From the NCBI GenBank assembly GCA_944386155.1, contig CALWZY010000006.1, positions 1-34,108 of the forward strand: a stretch of DNA of 34,108 nt, written 5' to 3'. Position 1 is the stretch's first letter. Every line of letters starts with the position of its first letter. A program made the position numbers and the translations under genes. The notes under the pieces are model-generated. The model did no database searches. It saw only the letters and a program-made list of their open reading frames with translations, and was not told the origin of the DNA. This document shows, piece after piece, positions 1 to 9,614 of the stretch. Origin of the DNA: an uncultured Clostridia bacterium. GTDB lineage: Bacteria; Bacillota; Clostridia; TANB77; CAG-508.

Positions 1-60
1 ATAAAACTTACTAAAAAAGGATTAGATTTTGCAAATATAGTCTGGGAAGAATTTGTATAA
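1..60 (+). CDS. hemW: HemW-like radical SAM protein, C-terminal 19 residues only
   Basis: The window opens inside a reading frame that ends at the TAA of 58-60. The visible tail reads LTKKGLDFANIVWEEFV, which resembles the C-terminal winged-helix end of HemW, the radical-SAM protein formerly called oxygen-independent coproporphyrinogen oxidase-like. In many Firmicutes hemW lies directly upstream of hrcA, and that is the position here. Only 19 codons are present, so no catalytic motif can be seen. The call rests on the tail motif and gene order. Confidence 0.55.
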   Translation: MKLTKKGLDFANIVWEEFV

Positions 61-65
61 AATAT

Positions 66-104
66 AAAAAGAGGGTGGACCTTATAAGAGCCACCCTCTT
101 TTTC
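66..104. terminator. Bidirectional intrinsic terminator between hemW and the decayed gene
   Basis: An eight-base GC-rich stem (GAGGGTGG 71-78, CCACCCTC 91-98) is extended by A5 on the left and T5 on the right, so both strands end in a U tract. It can end hemW from the left and the minus-strand gene at 175-383 from the right. Confidence 0.85.
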
Positions 105-149
105 ATGTAACGTTAGCTCTGCAAAGTGTAGATGTTACATTAGCTTTTT

Positions 150-452
150 GGATACTCCATATAAGCAAAAAGCGTTAATTTTGAGAAAGTTTTTCCTTAA
201 GGCTGATGATATTTGAAACATTCATGATTCCGGTCTGTATATTTCCGAAATCATTTTTACCGTCAACCTGGTAGCAGAGTGCTATAAGCTCTGCACATTT
301 ACGCCTTCCACAGGCTTTTGGATTTCCTTTTTCATCAAATACTTCTGCATAGATAGAAAAAACTTATCTTTTAAAGTATCCATAAAAGCACCTCCATTTC
401 AAAGTGTTTTTTAAAAAGTAAATCATAAGCTGTAAAGAAAAATGGAGTATCC
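150..452. repeat. 11-bp perfect inverted repeat flanking the decayed gene
   Basis: GGATACTCCAT at 150-160 is the exact reverse complement of ATGGAGTATCC at 442-452. The arms bracket the minus-strand pseudogene and its SD. They do not extend further. They could be remnant ends of a small mobile unit, or chance in a low-complexity region. No target duplication was recognised. Confidence 0.35.
175..383 (-). pseudogene. Frameshifted small orphan gene (about 69 residues if repaired)
   Basis: On the minus strand a strong SD (GGAGG, 391-395) precedes an ATG at 381-383. The frame starts MDTLKDKFF. After a T6 run it is lost, and a coherent frame continues one base off with YAEVFDEKGNPKACGRRKC and ends in SLKEKLSQN at the TAA of 175-177. 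Adding one T to the run joins both parts into one protein of about 69 residues. No family is recognised. Base composition is richer in G and C than in the neighbouring core genes, like the other orphan genes of this window, and it shares a terminator at 66-104. It may be a true pseudogene or a homopolymer sequencing error. Confidence 0.6.
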
Positions 453-493
453 ATGCTCATGATAAATATGATTATATATTGATTTTTCTTTAC
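432..493. repeat. 12-bp inverted repeat (potential hairpin) upstream of hrcA
   Basis: GTAAAGAAAAAT at 432-443 is the exact reverse complement of ATTTTTCTTTAC at 482-493, with a 38-base spacer. It is AT-rich, so a functional role is uncertain. It overlaps the right arm of the 150/442 inverted repeat by two bases. Confidence 0.3.
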
Positions 494-537
494 TGTCTAT
501 TATCATTTGATAAAAAATTAAATAAAAATAAAAAAAA

Positions 538-564
538 TTAGCAATCTCTATTGACAATTGCTAA
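538..564 (+). promoter_or_regulatory. CIRCE operator 1 (HrcA binding site)
   Basis: TTAGCAATC (538-546), a nine-base spacer, then AATTGCTAA (556-564). The half-sites match as inverted repeats at 8 of 9 positions and fit the CIRCE pattern TTAGCACTC-N9-GAGTGCTAA. The -35 hexamer of the hrcA promoter lies inside it, so HrcA binding would block RNA polymerase. Confidence 0.92.
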
Positions 565-577
565 AAATGGGTATAAT
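551..577 (+). promoter_or_regulatory. Sigma-A-type promoter of the hrcA operon
   Basis: TTGACA at 551-556 and TATAAT at 572-577. Both hexamers are consensus, but the spacer is only 15 bases, shorter than the usual 17. The -35 is embedded in CIRCE 1, and the likely start point lies just before CIRCE 2. Confidence 0.75.
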
Positions 578-586
578 ATATTTGTG

Positions 587-613
587 TTAGCAAAAGAGAA
601 TATAGTTTGCTAA
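587..613 (+). promoter_or_regulatory. CIRCE operator 2 (HrcA binding site)
   Basis: TTAGCAAAA (587-595), nine bases, then GTTTGCTAA (605-613). This is a second inverted repeat with 8 of 9 matching positions. It starts 49 bases after CIRCE 1 and ends just before the hrcA ribosome-binding site, so it lies in the transcript leader. Paired operators suggest tight repression. Confidence 0.88.
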
Positions 614-629
614 TATGAGAGGTGAAAAT

Positions 630-1649
630 ATGCTTGACGATAGAAAGAAAAAAATACTTCAAGCAATAGTAGAAGAATATATTGAAAAAGCTGAGCCAGT
701 AAGTTCAGGAAGTCTAGTAAAAGCACTTAATTGTAGTAGTGCAACAATTAGAAATGAAATGGCTGAACTTGAGCAGGCAGGTTATTTAGATAAGCCTCAT
801 ACTTCAGCTGGTAGAATTCCATCTCAACAAGGTTATAGATATTATATAGACGAACTATTAACAGAAGATAAACTAACTAAAAGGGAAATAGAATATATAA
901 AATCTAAGCTTGAGACAAAAGTAAATGAGCTTGAAGATTTAACTAAAATAGCAACAACGACTCTTTCAGAATTAACACATTATACAACAATTGCTGTAGG
1001 TCCTAATATTGAAGAACATACGATTATGGATATTAAATTTGTTTTATTGGGATCAAATGTAATGATGGCTATAATTTTAACAGAGTCTGGAATAATAAGA
1101 GAAGCTATTATAAAGTTTGATGAAGACCTTACAGAAGAACAAGTTAAAAATTTAAATTATATTTTTGTAAATAAGTTAGTAGGAAAATCTATTGATGAGA
1201 TTAATGGTTCATTTGAAGAGTACCTTGGAACTGAGCTTAAGGCAGGAATAAAAGTTATAAGAAAAATTATTGATGAAATTAATAAAGTATTAAAAACAAC
1301 ATCTAATGAAGTTTATCTAGAAGGTACAAATAAATCATTTGATTTACCTGAATTTAAAAAAGCAGAAATCGCAAAAGATTTTATGAATGCACTTGATGCA
1401 AAAGAATTAGTAGCTGATGTTTTAAATACAGGTATAGCAGAAGATATAAATGTGTATATTGGTGATGAACTTTCAGATGAAAAATTAAAGAATTTTAGTG
1501 TAATAACTTTTAATCATATTTTAGGCGATAAAGATATTGGTACAATAGGAATTATAGGACCTAAGAGAATGGATTATGCAAAAGTAATTTCTGTAATGAA
1601 GTATATAAGTAAAAAATTAAAAGAAGAATATGGAGATGAAGATTTCTAA
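630..1649 (+). CDS. hrcA: Heat-inducible transcription repressor HrcA
   Basis: HrcA represses the groE and dnaK heat-shock operons by binding CIRCE, and two CIRCE copies precede this gene. The protein is 339 residues, the usual family length. The N-terminal winged helix is clear (DRKKKILQAIVEEYIEKAEP, then ATIRNEMAELEQAGYL), followed by the conserved HTSAGRIPSQQGYRYYID stretch and a GAF-like middle and C-terminal part ending near GIIGPKRMDYAKV. The start is placed at the ATG of 630, because an AGAGGTG ribosome-binding site lies between it and an upstream in-frame ATG at 615. It is the first gene of hrcA-grpE-dnaK and is expected to be autoregulated through CIRCE. Confidence 0.96.
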   Translation: MLDDRKKKILQAIVEEYIEKAEPVSSGSLVKALNCSSATIRNEMAELEQAGYLDKPHTSAGRIPSQQGYRYYIDELLTEDKLTKREIEYIKSKLETKVNELEDLTKIATTTLSELTHYTTIAVGPNIEEHTIMDIKFVLLGSNVMMAIILTESGIIREAIIKFDEDLTEEQVKNLNYIFVNKLVGKSIDEINGSFEEYLGTELKAGIKVIRKIIDEINKVLKTTSNEVYLEGTNKSFDLPEFKKAEIAKDFMNALDAKELVADVLNTGIAEDINVYIGDELSDEKLKNFSVITFNHILGDKDIGTIGIIGPKRMDYAKVISVMKYISKKLKEEYGDEDF

Positions 1650-1670
1650 AAGAAAGAAGGTTAAAAAACT

Positions 1671-2216
1671 ATGGCAAATGAAAATAAAGAAAAAGAAAAT
1701 GAAATGAAAAATGATGAAAAAGAAAATAAACAAGAAGTAAAAACAGAAATAGAAGAAAATAAAGCTGAAGTTTTTGAAGAAGAAAAAAATAAAATTAAAG
1801 ATGAAATAGACGAAATGAATGATAGATATAAGCGTCTTTTAGCTGAGTTTGAAAATTATAAAAAAAGAACTCAAAAAGATAAAGAAGGACTTAAAGATTT
1901 ATTAGTATCAGATATAATGACATCAATTTTACCTGTTATTGATAATCTAGAAAAAGCAGTAAAAGTTCAAACAGAAGATAAGGCATATCAAGATGGTGTA
2001 AAAATGGTATTAAAACAATTACAAGATGTTTTACTATACAATGGTGTTAAAGAAATAGAAACTGTAGGAAAGAAGTTTGATCCAGAACTTCATGAAGCGG
2101 TAAGTCATGTAACAGATGAAAAACATGGTGAAAATGTAATAATTGAAGAATTTAGAAAAGGTTATAGAATAGGAAATAGAGTAATTAGACATTCAATGGT
2201 AATTGTTGCAAATTAA
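1671..2216 (+). CDS. grpE: Nucleotide exchange factor GrpE
   Basis: GrpE is the DnaK co-chaperone that promotes ADP release from Hsp70. The 181-residue protein has a long acidic, lysine-rich, disordered N-terminus (about 1-45), a coiled-coil region with the signature LLAEFENYKKRTQKDKEG, and the C-terminal beta domain with FDPELHEAVSHV and GYRIGNRVIRHSMVIV. It begins 21 bases after the hrcA stop behind an AGAAGG ribosome-binding site, so it belongs to the CIRCE-controlled operon. Confidence 0.96.
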   Translation: MANENKEKENEMKNDEKENKQEVKTEIEENKAEVFEEEKNKIKDEIDEMNDRYKRLLAEFENYKKRTQKDKEGLKDLLVSDIMTSILPVIDNLEKAVKVQTEDKAYQDGVKMVLKQLQDVLLYNGVKEIETVGKKFDPELHEAVSHVTDEKHGENVIIEEFRKGYRIGNRVIRHSMVIVAN

Positions 2217-2321
2217 TTTAAGATATTAATATTTATTTAATATATTTAAAATTCATAAAGTTTATACAAAATATACAAAAGAAAATAAAGATTAAAGTTA
2301 AAATAAATAAAATTATTCTAA

Positions 2322-4196
<1,875 letters not shown>

Positions 4197-4228
4197 TCTT
4201 ATTTAGTGTAAAAAAGAATAAAAGATAA

Positions 4229-4265
4229 GGGCAGCTATGGAATAATTGCTGCCCATAATTTTTAG
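4229..4265 (+). terminator. Weak intrinsic terminator or attenuator after dnaK
   Basis: GGGCAGC (4229-4235) pairs with GCTGCCC (4248-4254), followed by ATAATTTTT. The U tract is interrupted, so partial read-through into the MazG-like gene and dnaJ is plausible. This could lower dnaJ output relative to dnaK. Confidence 0.7.
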
Positions 4266-4281
4266 TAAGGAGTTTTCTTAT

Positions 4282-4647
4282 ATGGAAAATAAAAAAGATT
4301 TAAAAATATCAGAATTAAAAGATATGCAATATAAATTATGGGAACTTAATAAAAATAATTGGGAGCCTATGGAGCCAGAATATGCTAAAAATAATATTTT
4401 ATATATGGTAGAAGAATTAGGAGAGACAATTTCTATTATTAAGAAAAAAGGAATAGATTCTATAATGAACGATAAAAATATAAGAGAACGATTTATTGAA
4501 GAATTTGGTGATGTTCTAATGTATTATATAGATGTTTTAAATAGAACAAATATATCAGCAGAAGAATTTACAGAAGTATATATGAAAAAATATAATGGTA
4601 ATTTAAAAAGAAATTATGTTGAAGACAATAAAAAGAAATATGTTTAA
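4282..4647 (+). CDS. MazG-like nucleotide pyrophosphohydrolase
   Basis: This all-alpha NTP pyrophosphohydrolase-like protein has 121 residues. The metal-binding glutamates of the MazG fold appear as EELGE (about residues 45-49) and EEFGD (about 77-81), followed by the helix [13 protein letters not shown]. Such enzymes hydrolyse canonical or damaged NTPs to NMP and PPi; the substrate here is unknown. The ATG at 4282 is chosen because AAGGAG lies just upstream, and a longer TTG start would fall inside the hairpin after dnaK. It sits between dnaK and dnaJ, six bases after a terminator-like structure, and ends 20 bases before dnaJ. It is therefore probably cotranscribed with dnaJ and partly under heat-shock control. 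That gene order is unusual. Confidence 0.8.
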   Translation: MENKKDLKISELKDMQYKLWELNKNNWEPMEPEYAKNNILYMVEELGETISIIKKKGIDSIMNDKNIRERFIEEFGDVLMYYIDVLNRTNISAEEFTEVYMKKYNGNLKRNYVEDNKKKYV

Positions 4648-4667
4648 TTATCATGGAGGAGTACAAG

Positions 4668-5831
4668 ATGGCAAATAAAGATTATTATGGAATATTAGGA
4701 GTAACAAAAAGTGCTTCTGATGATGAAATTAAAAGAGCATATAGAAAACTTGCAAAAAAATATCACCCTGATGCTAATCCGGATAATAAAGCAGAAGCAG
4801 AAGCTAAATTTAAAGAAGTTAGCGAAGCATATGAAGTATTATCTGATAAACAAAAAAGAAGTAATTATGATAATTTCGGAAATCCAGACGGACCACAATT
4901 TGGTGGAGGTCAAGGTGGACATTATTCATATGGAGGTTCTGGATTTGGTGGATCAGGATTTGAAGGATTCGGATTCGATGACTTTGGATTTGGAAGTTTT
5001 AGTGATATATTTTCTGCAGCTTTTGGTGGAGGTACTAGATCTAGAAGACGTAATGGTCCTAGAAAAGGTACTGATATGAAAGCTAATATAGAAATTACAT
5101 TTGAAGAATCTTATCTTGGAACAGAAAAGACTATAAGTGTAAATAGAAATAGAGAATGTCCAAAATGCCATGGAAATGGTACTAGAGATGGAAGTGAAGC
5201 TCATGTTTGTAGTGTATGTAAAGGTACTGGACAAATAAGACAAGTAGTTACAACTCCATTTGGACAAATGGCCACACAAAAGATTTGTTCAAATTGTGGT
5301 GGTGAAGGAAAAATAATAGATGATCCATGTCCAAACTGTAAAGGAAAAGGATATACAAGACAAACAAGTAAAATAAAAGTTAAAATTCCAGCAGGTATTA
5401 ATGATGGTCAGACTATAGTACTAAGAGGAGAAGGCGAGCCTGGAGAAAAAGGTGGACCAAAAGGTGATTTATATATAAATATTCATGTTAAAAAACATGA
5501 CATTTATACAAGAAAAGCAGACCATGTTTTATGTGATATACCAATTACATTTACAGGAGCAACTTTAGGAACAGAAATAGAAGTTCCAATGGTAGATGGT
5601 ACAAAACAAAAATATACAATTCCAGCAGGAACACAGACTGGAACAAAATTTGTTATAAAAAATAAAGGATTTAAATCTGTAAATAATAAGAACTGGAGTG
5701 GTGACTTTGTATTTACTGTTGTAGTTCAAGTTCCAAAGAGATTAACTCAAGAGCAAAGAGAACTTATTACTAAACTTGCACTTACAATGAATGAACAACC
5801 ACCAATTAAAAAAAGAGGAATTTTCGGTTAA
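4668..5831 (+). CDS. dnaJ: Chaperone protein DnaJ (Hsp40)
   Basis: Type I J-protein that delivers substrates to DnaK and stimulates its ATPase. It is 387 residues. Domains in order: J domain with the HPD motif ([10 protein letters not shown]), a glycine/phenylalanine-rich linker (about 75-125), a zinc-finger domain with all four repeats ([32 protein letters not shown]), and the C-terminal substrate-binding domains. The start is the ATG at 4668, because the GGAGG of its ribosome-binding site overlaps a longer in-frame ATG at 4653. A strong terminator follows immediately. Confidence 0.97.
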   Translation: MANKDYYGILGVTKSASDDEIKRAYRKLAKKYHPDANPDNKAEAEAKFKEVSEAYEVLSDKQKRSNYDNFGNPDGPQFGGGQGGHYSYGGSGFGGSGFEGFGFDDFGFGSFSDIFSAAFGGGTRSRRRNGPRKGTDMKANIEITFEESYLGTEKTISVNRNRECPKCHGNGTRDGSEAHVCSVCKGTGQIRQVVTTPFGQMATQKICSNCGGEGKIIDDPCPNCKGKGYTRQTSKIKVKIPAGINDGQTIVLRGEGEPGEKGGPKGDLYINIHVKKHDIYTRKADHVLCDIPITFTGATLGTEIEVPMVDGTKQKYTIPAGTQTGTKFVIKNKGFKSVNNKNWSGDFVFTVVVQVPKRLTQEQRELITKLALTMNEQPPIKKRGIFG

Positions 5832-5874
5832 AATAAAAAGTCTAGAACATTATGTTTTAGACTTTTTATTTTTT
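5832..5874 (+). terminator. Intrinsic terminator after dnaJ
   Basis: A long near-perfect stem (AATAAAAAGTCTAGAACA against TGTTTTAGACTTTTTATT, one G-U pair) begins at the dnaJ stop and runs into a T-rich tail. It closes the heat-shock cluster. Confidence 0.9.
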
Positions 5875-5919
5875 ACTCTTTAATGTATAATAAAAACGAT
5901 TTTTATTTAAGGAGTTTTT

Positions 5920-6777
5920 ATGGAATATTGGGATGCATATAATGAAAATAGAAAGAAATTAGGATACGATTTAATAAGAGATGTATCTGTATTTAAAGAA
6001 AATGAATATCATATTGTAGAAGAAATATGGATTATAAATAGTAAAGGTGAAATTTTACTTACGCAAAGATCAAAAAATAAAAAATCTAATCCTTTAAAAT
6101 GGGAATGTACTGCAGGATCAATTTTAAAAGGTGAGACTAGCTACCAAGGAGCTTTAAGAGAACTAAAAGAAGAAATTGGATTAAATCTTAATTTAAAAGA
6201 CTTAATTTATTTTGGAAACAAAGTAGATAAGACTCATCATGCGATTGTAGATAAATGGGTAGTAAGAAAAGATATTAATTTATCAGATTTAGTTTTTTCA
6301 GATGGAGAAGTACAAGATGCTAAATATGTTACTAAAGAAGAATTTGAAAGAATGTTAGAAAATGGTGAAATTAGAGATATATTTTATTATATGGTTAATA
6401 TGTATGAAAAAATAGTAAGTGTAGAACAAAGAGAATCTTATAATTTTTTAGGAAAAGAAGTAGAAGTTGTTTTTGATAGAAAAATGGGATCACATCATCC
6501 AAAATATGATGATATGATATATGAACTAAATTATGGTTATGTCCCAAACACAAAAAGTAGTGATGGAGAAGAAATAGATGTATACCAAATTGACTCTAAA
6601 ATTCCGTTAGAGACATTTAAAGGAAAATGTATAGGAATTATACAAAGAATAAATGATGAAGATGATAAATTGATTGTCGTAGATATTAATAATAATAAAA
6701 AATATACAGAAGATGATATTGTAAAAATTGTAAATTTTGCAGAAAAATATTTTAGTAGTATGATTATACTTATATAA
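5920..6777 (+). CDS. Nudix hydrolase fused to an inorganic-pyrophosphatase-like domain
   Basis: A two-domain protein of 285 residues. Residues about 1-165 form a Nudix domain of the isopentenyl-diphosphate isomerase-like group (start MEYWDAYNENRKKLGYDLI). The Nudix box is intact: G-SILKG-E-TSYQGAL-RELKEEIGL. Residues about 175-270 resemble a short pyrophosphatase-like family: VEVVFDRKMGSHHPKY, then YELNYGYVPNTKSSDGEEID, then CIGIIQRINDEDDKLIVVD. Nudix enzymes release NMP plus PPi or a phosphate, so a downstream pyrophosphatase would pull the reaction forward; this coupling is inference. An AAGGAG site precedes the ATG. It lies between two terminators and so is probably transcribed alone. A TATAAT-like box at 5886-5891 may be its -10. 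The substrate is unknown. Confidence 0.8.
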   Translation: MEYWDAYNENRKKLGYDLIRDVSVFKENEYHIVEEIWIINSKGEILLTQRSKNKKSNPLKWECTAGSILKGETSYQGALRELKEEIGLNLNLKDLIYFGNKVDKTHHAIVDKWVVRKDINLSDLVFSDGEVQDAKYVTKEEFERMLENGEIRDIFYYMVNMYEKIVSVEQRESYNFLGKEVEVVFDRKMGSHHPKYDDMIYELNYGYVPNTKSSDGEEIDVYQIDSKIPLETFKGKCIGIIQRINDEDDKLIVVDINNNKKYTEDDIVKIVNFAEKYFSSMIILI

Positions 6778-6822
6778 TTTTTTAAGAAAATATTTAAAAT
6801 AGAGCAATAAAAAAGTATAGAA

Positions 6823-6880
6823 ATAAAAAAGACTTGACCTAAGATGTTAAAATATTATTAGGCACAAGTTTTTTGCTTTT
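6823..6880 (+). terminator. Intrinsic terminator after the Nudix fusion gene
   Basis: The outer stem ACTTG/CAAGT and inner stem CCTAA/TTAGG are followed by TTTTTTGCTTTTTT. The same segment contains TTGACC (6834-6839) and TATTAG (6856-6861) with a 16-base spacer, a possible promoter for the next gene. Confidence 0.75.
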
Positions 6881-6900
6881 TTAGAAGGGAGGATTTTCTG

Positions 6901-7866
6901 TTGAGAGAATCTAAAAAACGGAAAAAGATTCTTACTTTCATTATAATACTTGTTATTTTTTCTGTTATTGTCAATAGATATACAAGTATTTCGTATAATA
7001 CTATTACTGCTACACAATACAATAGTGAAGATGAGCTTCAGATTCACATAATCGATGTAGGTCAAGCAGAATCAATTCTTATAGTTCAAGATGGATTTAC
7101 TATGTTAGTCGATTCAGGAGATAACTTTACTGGAGATGATGTAGTAAAATATATTAAGAGTTTAGGAATTGATAAAATTGACATATTTTTGATTACTCAT
7201 TTTCATAGAGACCATGCTGGAGGAGCACACAAGATAATAAGTTCGCTTGATGTGAAAAAAATAGTGTGTCATAAGTTTAGTGATTTATCCACAATGCAAG
7301 AACGATTTTGGTATATTGATATGTCAATTTCTCGTAGTATAAGAGAGACTTTTGGAAGCATGTCAATTTTCATGGAATCTGCGTGTGAGAATAATAAGCT
7401 AAAAAATTTTGATGTTGGAGATGCTAAAGTTTATACCTTGAGTCAGAACAATGATGCAGTAAATGTTAATAACAAGTCAATAGTTTTTAAGCTTGTTTAT
7501 GGCGACTTTTCAATGCTTTTTATGGCAGATGCAGAATCTGAGGTGGAAAAAGAGCTATTAGAAGAAGATGCTGATTTATCTGCAGATGTTTTAAAGATAG
7601 GGCATCATGGGAGCAAAACATCAACAACTGATGAGTTTCTAGATAAGGTGAATCCTAAATATGCAGTCGTAAGTTGTGGAAACGGAAATGATTATAATCA
7701 TCCATATGGTGCTGTTACAAAGCGCTTTGAGGATAAAAATATTCCATTATACCGGACTGATGAATTAGGAGATATTGTAATAACAGTAAAAGATGATGGC
7801 GAAATAGTATTTGACAAAGAAAATGGCGATTATTTAAGTGGAAGGCAGCTAAGAGAATCTAATTGA
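6901..7866 (+). CDS. ComEC-type metallo-beta-lactamase-fold hydrolase, membrane-anchored
   Basis: A 321-residue protein with one N-terminal membrane segment or signal anchor (ILTFIIILVIFSVIVN, about 10-26) and an extracytoplasmic metallo-beta-lactamase domain like the C-terminal domain of the DNA-uptake protein ComEC. Metal ligands are visible in THFHRDHAGGA, in FMADAE, and in IGHHGSKTST, with a closing VVSCGNGNDYNHP motif. It lacks the ComEC competence channel, so it is probably a stand-alone nuclease or phosphodiesterase of this group. The start is TTG at 6901, set by AAGGGAGGA eight bases upstream. Relatives in Firmicutes often sit beside DUF3006 genes, and a DUF3006 gene lies nearby at 9615. 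Confidence 0.85.
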   Translation: MRESKKRKKILTFIIILVIFSVIVNRYTSISYNTITATQYNSEDELQIHIIDVGQAESILIVQDGFTMLVDSGDNFTGDDVVKYIKSLGIDKIDIFLITHFHRDHAGGAHKIISSLDVKKIVCHKFSDLSTMQERFWYIDMSISRSIRETFGSMSIFMESACENNKLKNFDVGDAKVYTLSQNNDAVNVNNKSIVFKLVYGDFSMLFMADAESEVEKELLEEDADLSADVLKIGHHGSKTSTTDEFLDKVNPKYAVVSCGNGNDYNHPYGAVTKRFEDKNIPLYRTDELGDIVITVKDDGEIVFDKENGDYLSGRQLRESN

Positions 7867-7868
7867 GG

Positions 7869-7898
7869 AAAAGGTGTGAGAAATCACACTTTTTTCTC
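7869..7898 (+). terminator. Intrinsic terminator
   Basis: AAAGGTGTGA, a GAAA loop, then TCACACTTTTTT directly after the stop of the metallo-beta-lactamase-fold gene. A classic short hairpin with a U tract. Confidence 0.9.
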
Positions 7899-7905
7899 TT
7901 TATTC

Positions 7906-7934
7906 TTGTTATAAAATTTAGTTTTTGTTATAAT
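7906..7934 (+). promoter_or_regulatory. Promoter of the HD-domain gene
   Basis: TTGTTA (7906-7911), a 17-base spacer, TATAAT (7929-7934). It lies between the upstream terminator and the gene at 7998. Confidence 0.65.
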
Positions 7935-7997
7935 ATTTTTGCTATAAGAGATATTGACATATGATAAACTTAAGTAAGAGTTATTGGAGGATATAAT

Positions 7998-8552
7998 ATG
8001 AAAGAAGAATTTATAGAGTTATTAAAAAGTACAAAAAGAGAAGGAGTAGATGAGATAATTAATTTCTTAGAAAAGACAGATTTTTTTAAAGCTCCAGCAA
8101 GTACAAGGTTTCATGGAAATTATGAAGGCGGTTTGTTAGAGCATAGCATGAAAGTTTATGAAATATTAAAGCATAAAGTAAAAAATTCAGTAATAGATAT
8201 TAATGTAGGAGATGATACTTTAATTATAGTTGCTCTTTTACATGATATTTGTAAAGCAAATTATTATAAAGTTGATTTTAGAAATGCTAAAAATGAAAGA
8301 GGAGAATGGGAAAAAGTTCCTTATTATACAGTAGATGATACAATTCCATATGGACATGGAGAAAAATCTGTTATGATGATTACAGAATATATGAAATTAA
8401 CAAGTGAAGAGAAATATTGTATAAGATGGCATATGGGATTTACAGAGCCAAAAGAATTATATGGCACAATTTCTTTAGCATATAAAAAATATCCACTTGC
8501 ATTGTTAATGCATGAAGCGGATTTAGAAGCTACATATTTTTATAATGTTTAA
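7998..8552 (+). CDS. HD-domain phosphohydrolase
   Basis: A 184-residue HD-superfamily metal-dependent phosphohydrolase. The ligand series is visible: H in GLLEHSMKVYE, the HD pair in VALLHDICKANYY, H in YGHGEKS and H in RWHMGF, ending with MHEADLEATY. Related small HD proteins occur in Firmicute chromosomes and phages, and their substrate is generally unknown (nucleotides are likely). A GGAGG site lies seven bases before the ATG. It has its own promoter at 7906-7934. No terminator hairpin follows on its strand, only a long A-rich stretch. Confidence 0.8.
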   Translation: MKEEFIELLKSTKREGVDEIINFLEKTDFFKAPASTRFHGNYEGGLLEHSMKVYEILKHKVKNSVIDINVGDDTLIIVALLHDICKANYYKVDFRNAKNERGEWEKVPYYTVDDTIPYGHGEKSVMMITEYMKLTSEEKYCIRWHMGFTEPKELYGTISLAYKKYPLALLMHEADLEATYFYNV

Positions 8553-8710
8553 TTAAAATAGAAAACAAATAAAATATGAAAAAATTAAAACAAAAGAATT
8601 AAATAAAAATAAATAAAATTAAAAATGAAAGCAAAAATAAGTATAAATAAAAATCATAAAAAATAAATATAAGTATAAAAAAATATATAAAAAATATAAA
8701 AAATATATAA
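8553..8710. other. Low-complexity A-rich spacer
   Basis: About 160 bases made almost only of A and T with scattered G, with loose repeats of AAATAAAA and AAATATAAAAA. No gene, promoter or stable hairpin is visible. It separates the AT-rich HD gene from the GC-rich orphan gene on the other strand. Confidence 0.6.
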
Positions 8711-8753
8711 AAAACAAAAGAAGGCGCCCGCATGTGTTTAGCATGCGGGCACC
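8710..8753 (-). terminator. Intrinsic terminator of the GC-rich orphan gene
   Basis: On the minus strand GGTGCCCGCATG (8753-8742) pairs with CATGCGGGCGCC (8734-8723), followed by TTCTTTTGTTTTTT. The stem is far richer in G and C than the native terminators nearby. Confidence 0.9.
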
Positions 8754-8768
8754 TTTCCTGTCACGGGG

Positions 8769-9536
8769 TTAGTCCGTGTAGAACAGGTCCTCGAATACGC
8801 CGGAATCACAGAACGCAGACTCGTAAGCTTGGAACCCATGGCTCTTAGCCAGGGAGCTGTACTCGTCTTTGTTTTCGTAGTTTACCATGGCGTATATGAC
8901 GAAGCACTCACAACTCACGTTTACGATCTCGATGTAGATAGGAGAAAGCGCACTCCCATCGTTATACCAAGTGGTATGCTTTCCATCGAGCTCTTCGTAA
9001 GTTGGGAGCCGGTGCTTGACCGTGAGAGTGACATCCGGCTCCAAGAAACCAGATAGCCAATCTGCAAGCTCGTCAAAATCGAGAACGTCCAGACGATCGG
9101 GTTGGATTTCTTCACACTCAGCTGAAATCATGTGACGTTTCTTCAGCAAATCGAAGAGTGCATGGGTACCAGGCTTGAACTTCCTGGTGTTGTAGTACCC
9201 CAGCACTTCCGCGCTTACCTTGCGTCCAGACTTGATTACTGCAACGTAACCTCCGATTTCGAAGATTGTGTATACAGAAATCACCAGCTTAGGTGACTTG
9301 ATTTCCAACACCTTTGAGGTCTTTAGGACATACTCAAAGCTGTTAGGCTTGAGCAGCTTTTGAAGAACCTCTTCCGTGACGGTAGGCAGAGATGTTATTG
9401 GGCAGTCATTATAGTGCTCCCGAAGATCAGGGACAAAGCACTTAAGGACATCGATTCCCTCAAGAAGAGAGAATACCCCATCAATGCCAGAAACAACAGG
9501 CTGTACATACTTAAGGTACAATTTGTGTCCTGCCAT
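8769..9536 (-). CDS. Orphan protein, 255 residues, GC-rich gene
   Basis: No family is recognised. The protein (start MAGHKLYLKYVQPVVSG) is soluble, with no signal peptide or membrane segment. The middle has a beta-rich stretch (KLVISVYTIFEIGGYVAVI) and an acidic FDELADWLSGFLEPD segment. The last third is tyrosine- and acid-rich and ends DSGVFEDLFYTD. The gene has a strong SD (AAGGAGGT, eight bases before the ATG), its own promoter at 9575-9603 and its own terminator. Codon use differs sharply from neighbours: C- and G-ending codons are common, and a 60-base sample (9001-9060) has 34 G or C. This suggests acquired DNA or a distinct gene class shared with other short genes in the window. Confidence 0.8.
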   Translation of the reverse strand: MAGHKLYLKYVQPVVSGIDGVFSLLEGIDVLKCFVPDLREHYNDCPITSLPTVTEEVLQKLLKPNSFEYVLKTSKVLEIKSPKLVISVYTIFEIGGYVAVIKSGRKVSAEVLGYYNTRKFKPGTHALFDLLKKRHMISAECEEIQPDRLDVLDFDELADWLSGFLEPDVTLTVKHRLPTYEELDGKHTTWYNDGSALSPIYIEIVNVSCECFVIYAMVNYENKDEYSSLAKSHGFQAYESAFCDSGVFEDLFYTD

Positions 9537-9574
9537 TTCTTGTTACCTCCTTCCTAAATAGGGTATATATATTA

Positions 9575-9603
9575 ATAATATCACAGTTAACATAAAAATT
9601 CAA
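9575..9603 (-). promoter_or_regulatory. Promoter of the 8769-9536 orphan gene
   Basis: On the minus strand TTGAAT (9603-9598), 17 bases, TATTAT (9580-9575). It lies in AT-rich DNA while the gene body is GC-rich. Confidence 0.6.
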
Positions 9604-9614
9604 ATTTTACTATT

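Noticed and set aside
615..629. Upstream ATG for hrcA
   Set aside because: It lies next to CIRCE 2, before the AGAGGTG site. The ATG at 630 is correctly spaced.
4711..5279. Frames inside dnaJ on both strands
   Set aside because: Shadows of the glycine-rich and zinc-finger coding region, with no ribosome-binding sites.
8553..8722. Possible origin-like or AT-rich unwinding element
   Set aside because: No DnaA-box clusters and no replication genes nearby; only A-rich low complexity.
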